63,077 bases of DNA, from the NCBI GenBank assembly GCA_964502735.1, contig CAZCYD010000011.1, positions 1-63,077 on the forward strand. Reading direction: 5' to 3'. Under the pieces are notes generated by a model. That model made no database searches and was not told the DNA's origin. It saw only the letters and a list, made by a program, of their open reading frames with translations. The stretch is from JACKAN01 sp964502735. Its GTDB lineage: Bacteria > Bdellovibrionota > Bdellovibrionia > Bdellovibrionales > UBA1609. Both the position numbers and the translations under genes were made by a program. Of the stretch, positions 61,839 to 63,077 are shown piece by piece (position 1 is the stretch's first letter; every line of letters begins with the position of its first letter).

Positions 61839-62980
61839 TTTTTAAGTAGAGAAATAACCGTACCCATAGCCTCCTCGGGTTTGATCTTGGGGAGGGCATC
61901 GGTTGCCCCTCTAACGTCGAGTCCAGCACGGCGAATATAAATCTGCATCGTTTCCAGGTCCTTCCATCCGCCGATTGACATAACCACGGCCGGAGCAACT
62001 CCCGCGCCAATGAGTTGGGTCGCCCAGCAAGCGCGAAGTGTATGAAACTTGATCGGCTTCAATCCTACGCCTATACAAAATCCGCGTAACACTTTTGCCT
62101 GACATCCGCGGTCCCAATCTGTGAACCGAGGGAGCAAGTATTTCCGTCCGGCGCATGAAAGTTGGAGTTCCCTCAAAATCTCTGCGAGTTCATCATTGAT
62201 CGGAATGCTTCTCCAGTTTCCGCTTTTTGTATGCCCGATCTCACCTGACTTTTTGTTATAGGCTTTATGAATATGGAGCAGCCGCTTTTCCCAATCAATA
62301 TCACTCGGTTCAAGTGCATAGAGTTCACCGCTCCTGGCTCCGGTGAGCAAGGCCACGAGCCAAATCGGGTACCACGGGTGATTGAATTCGTTTGCGAGTT
62401 CAAGCAATTTTCTGATTTCGGCAAGAGACAAGATTTCTGGCAACCGCTCATCATTCTTTCTTGAGAAATTAAGGCCGTATGCGGGACTTTGTTGCAGACC
62501 TTTGATCTTTCTGGTCTCTATGCCCCAATTAAAAAGGCCGTTGAGTGCACTTCGCATTCTGTCTCGGGCGCTTGGTGATTTACCGTGGATAGTAATAAGT
62601 TCGTCGAGTAGCTCTCGAACGTCAGCGCGAGTGATTTCTGCAGCGGGACGTCGCCACCATTTCTTCGTGTAGTCCCGCAGAATCTGAGAGTAGTTTTCTA
62701 TTGTTGATGGGCCAACTGGCCGATTCGTTCCGGTCCCTTTTTCAAGAGCCTCGACCCACTCAAGAACCAACTGTCCCCATAATCCACCGGATTGCTCGCG
62801 GCGATAGATTTCTTTTTGGACTTCATCTTTAAGATTCTTTAGGGCCTTAATTGCTTCCGTTTCGTTTTTGAATCCCTTGCGCTCTTTCTGTATACGAATA
62901 GATGGATCGGCCTTGCTTCTCAGCTCCAGACTAATTTTGTAAAGCTGTTCTCCATTCTGAGTATACGTCTTAATTCCCAT
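61832..62980 (-). CDS. second tyrosine recombinase (integrase)
   Basis: 382 residues from ATG. R216 (TGARSGE), K252, H313-xx-R316 (HTLR), W339 and Y348 (QIYIRRAG) are all present. It is related to the island integrase (shared HTKSGN/KSTKSGN, ASWATWL/ACWATQL, MGGW/IGGW), but more GC-rich than the surroundings, which suggests another origin. Beyond it the window ends, so it is probably the first gene of a second element extending to the right. Its stop overlaps the repeat-protein gene, so the element border may be there. Confidence 0.93.
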   Translation of the reverse strand: MGIKTYTQNGEQLYKISLELRSKADPSIRIQKERKGFKNETEAIKALKNLKDEVQKEIYRREQSGGLWGQLVLEWVEALEKGTGTNRPVGPSTIENYSQILRDYTKKWWRRPAAEITRADVRELLDELITIHGKSPSARDRMRSALNGLFNWGIETRKIKGLQQSPAYGLNFSRKNDERLPEILSLAEIRKLLELANEFNHPWYPIWLVALLTGARSGELYALEPSDIDWEKRLLHIHKAYNKKSGEIGHTKSGNWRSIPINDELAEILRELQLSCAGRKYLLPRFTDWDRGCQAKVLRGFCIGVGLKPIKFHTLRACWATQLIGAGVAPAVVMSIGGWKDLETMQIYIRRAGLDVRGATDALPKIKPEEAMGTVISLLKNH

Positions 62981-63077
62981 AACCAACTTGAACCTTCGAC
63001 CTGTAGACCCATTGATCTAGATCTGGTCTTCCCCAAAAGTACTGGACAAATTTTAGTGAACGATTTACCCCCAATAG

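Noticed and set aside
1..63077. CRISPR arrays
   Set aside because: No regularly spaced direct repeats with unique spacers were found; the tandem repeats present are pentanucleotide runs or coding repeats.
63035..63077. Possible insertion-sequence end (GTACTGGACAAATTTT)
   Set aside because: Loosely recalls IS3-type ends, but the window stops here and no transposase or second end is visible.

Overview
The window is low-GC bacterial chromosome (roughly 40% G+C by eye) with tightly packed genes. The best guess is a Bdellovibrio-like bacterium (Bdellovibrionota). Reasons: a macromolecular-synthesis operon rpsU-yqeY-dnaG-rpoD, many short secreted proteins with no familiar family, a complete-looking leucine/isovalerate catabolic block, and a set of surface lipoproteins with a peculiar Gln-Asn-Cys lipobox. 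The assignment is inference; there is no 16S gene here.

Layout. 1-7.2 kb (minus strand): two secreted proteins (one metzincin-like), then an operon for leucine degradation (methylcrotonyl-CoA carboxylase beta, methylglutaconyl-CoA hydratase, carboxylase alpha split into biotin carboxylase and biotin-carrier ORFs, HMG-CoA lyase). 7.2-18.6 kb: housekeeping and unknown genes, including a TPMT-like methyltransferase, a MazG-like hydrolase, RNase P RNA, a TerB-like protein, an RNase H, an ABC-F ATPase, and an AraC regulator divergent from an acyltransferase-like protein that has lost its catalytic residues.

18.8-38.5 kb: an integrated genomic island of about 19.7 kb, bounded by an 11-bp duplication of the 3' end of a tRNA(CAT) gene. 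Clusters of the hexamer ACTACA, possibly integrase arm sites, lie near both ends. It carries a tyrosine integrase, an excisionase-like protein, a primase-polymerase/SF3 helicase, and a payload that looks defensive: a Z1-type ATPase with a TIGR04255 protein and two unknown proteins; a cold-shock-like protein followed at once by a type IIG restriction-modification enzyme; a coupled RHH / radical SAM / ASCH operon; a DUF2779 nuclease / membrane protein / HNH-like operon; and an XRE repressor with a palindromic candidate operator. No phage structural genes are seen.

38.5-43.7 kb: tRNA, rpoD, dnaG (apparently with a CTG start), yqeY, rpsU (TTG start) and the divergent tadA. 43.8-51.4 kb: an envelope operon of two VWA/thrombospondin-3-repeat lipoproteins, a third repeat lipoprotein, a Cys- and Pro-rich protein and a subtilase lipoprotein. 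51.9-58 kb: an RRM RNA-binding protein, a SlyD-like isomerase, a Ktr/Trk potassium uptake system and a Kef-type antiporter. 58.2-63 kb: small secreted proteins, a ChaN/TraB-like secreted protein, a secreted protein made of 26-residue Cys repeats, and a second tyrosine integrase at the right edge, probably the start of another mobile element.
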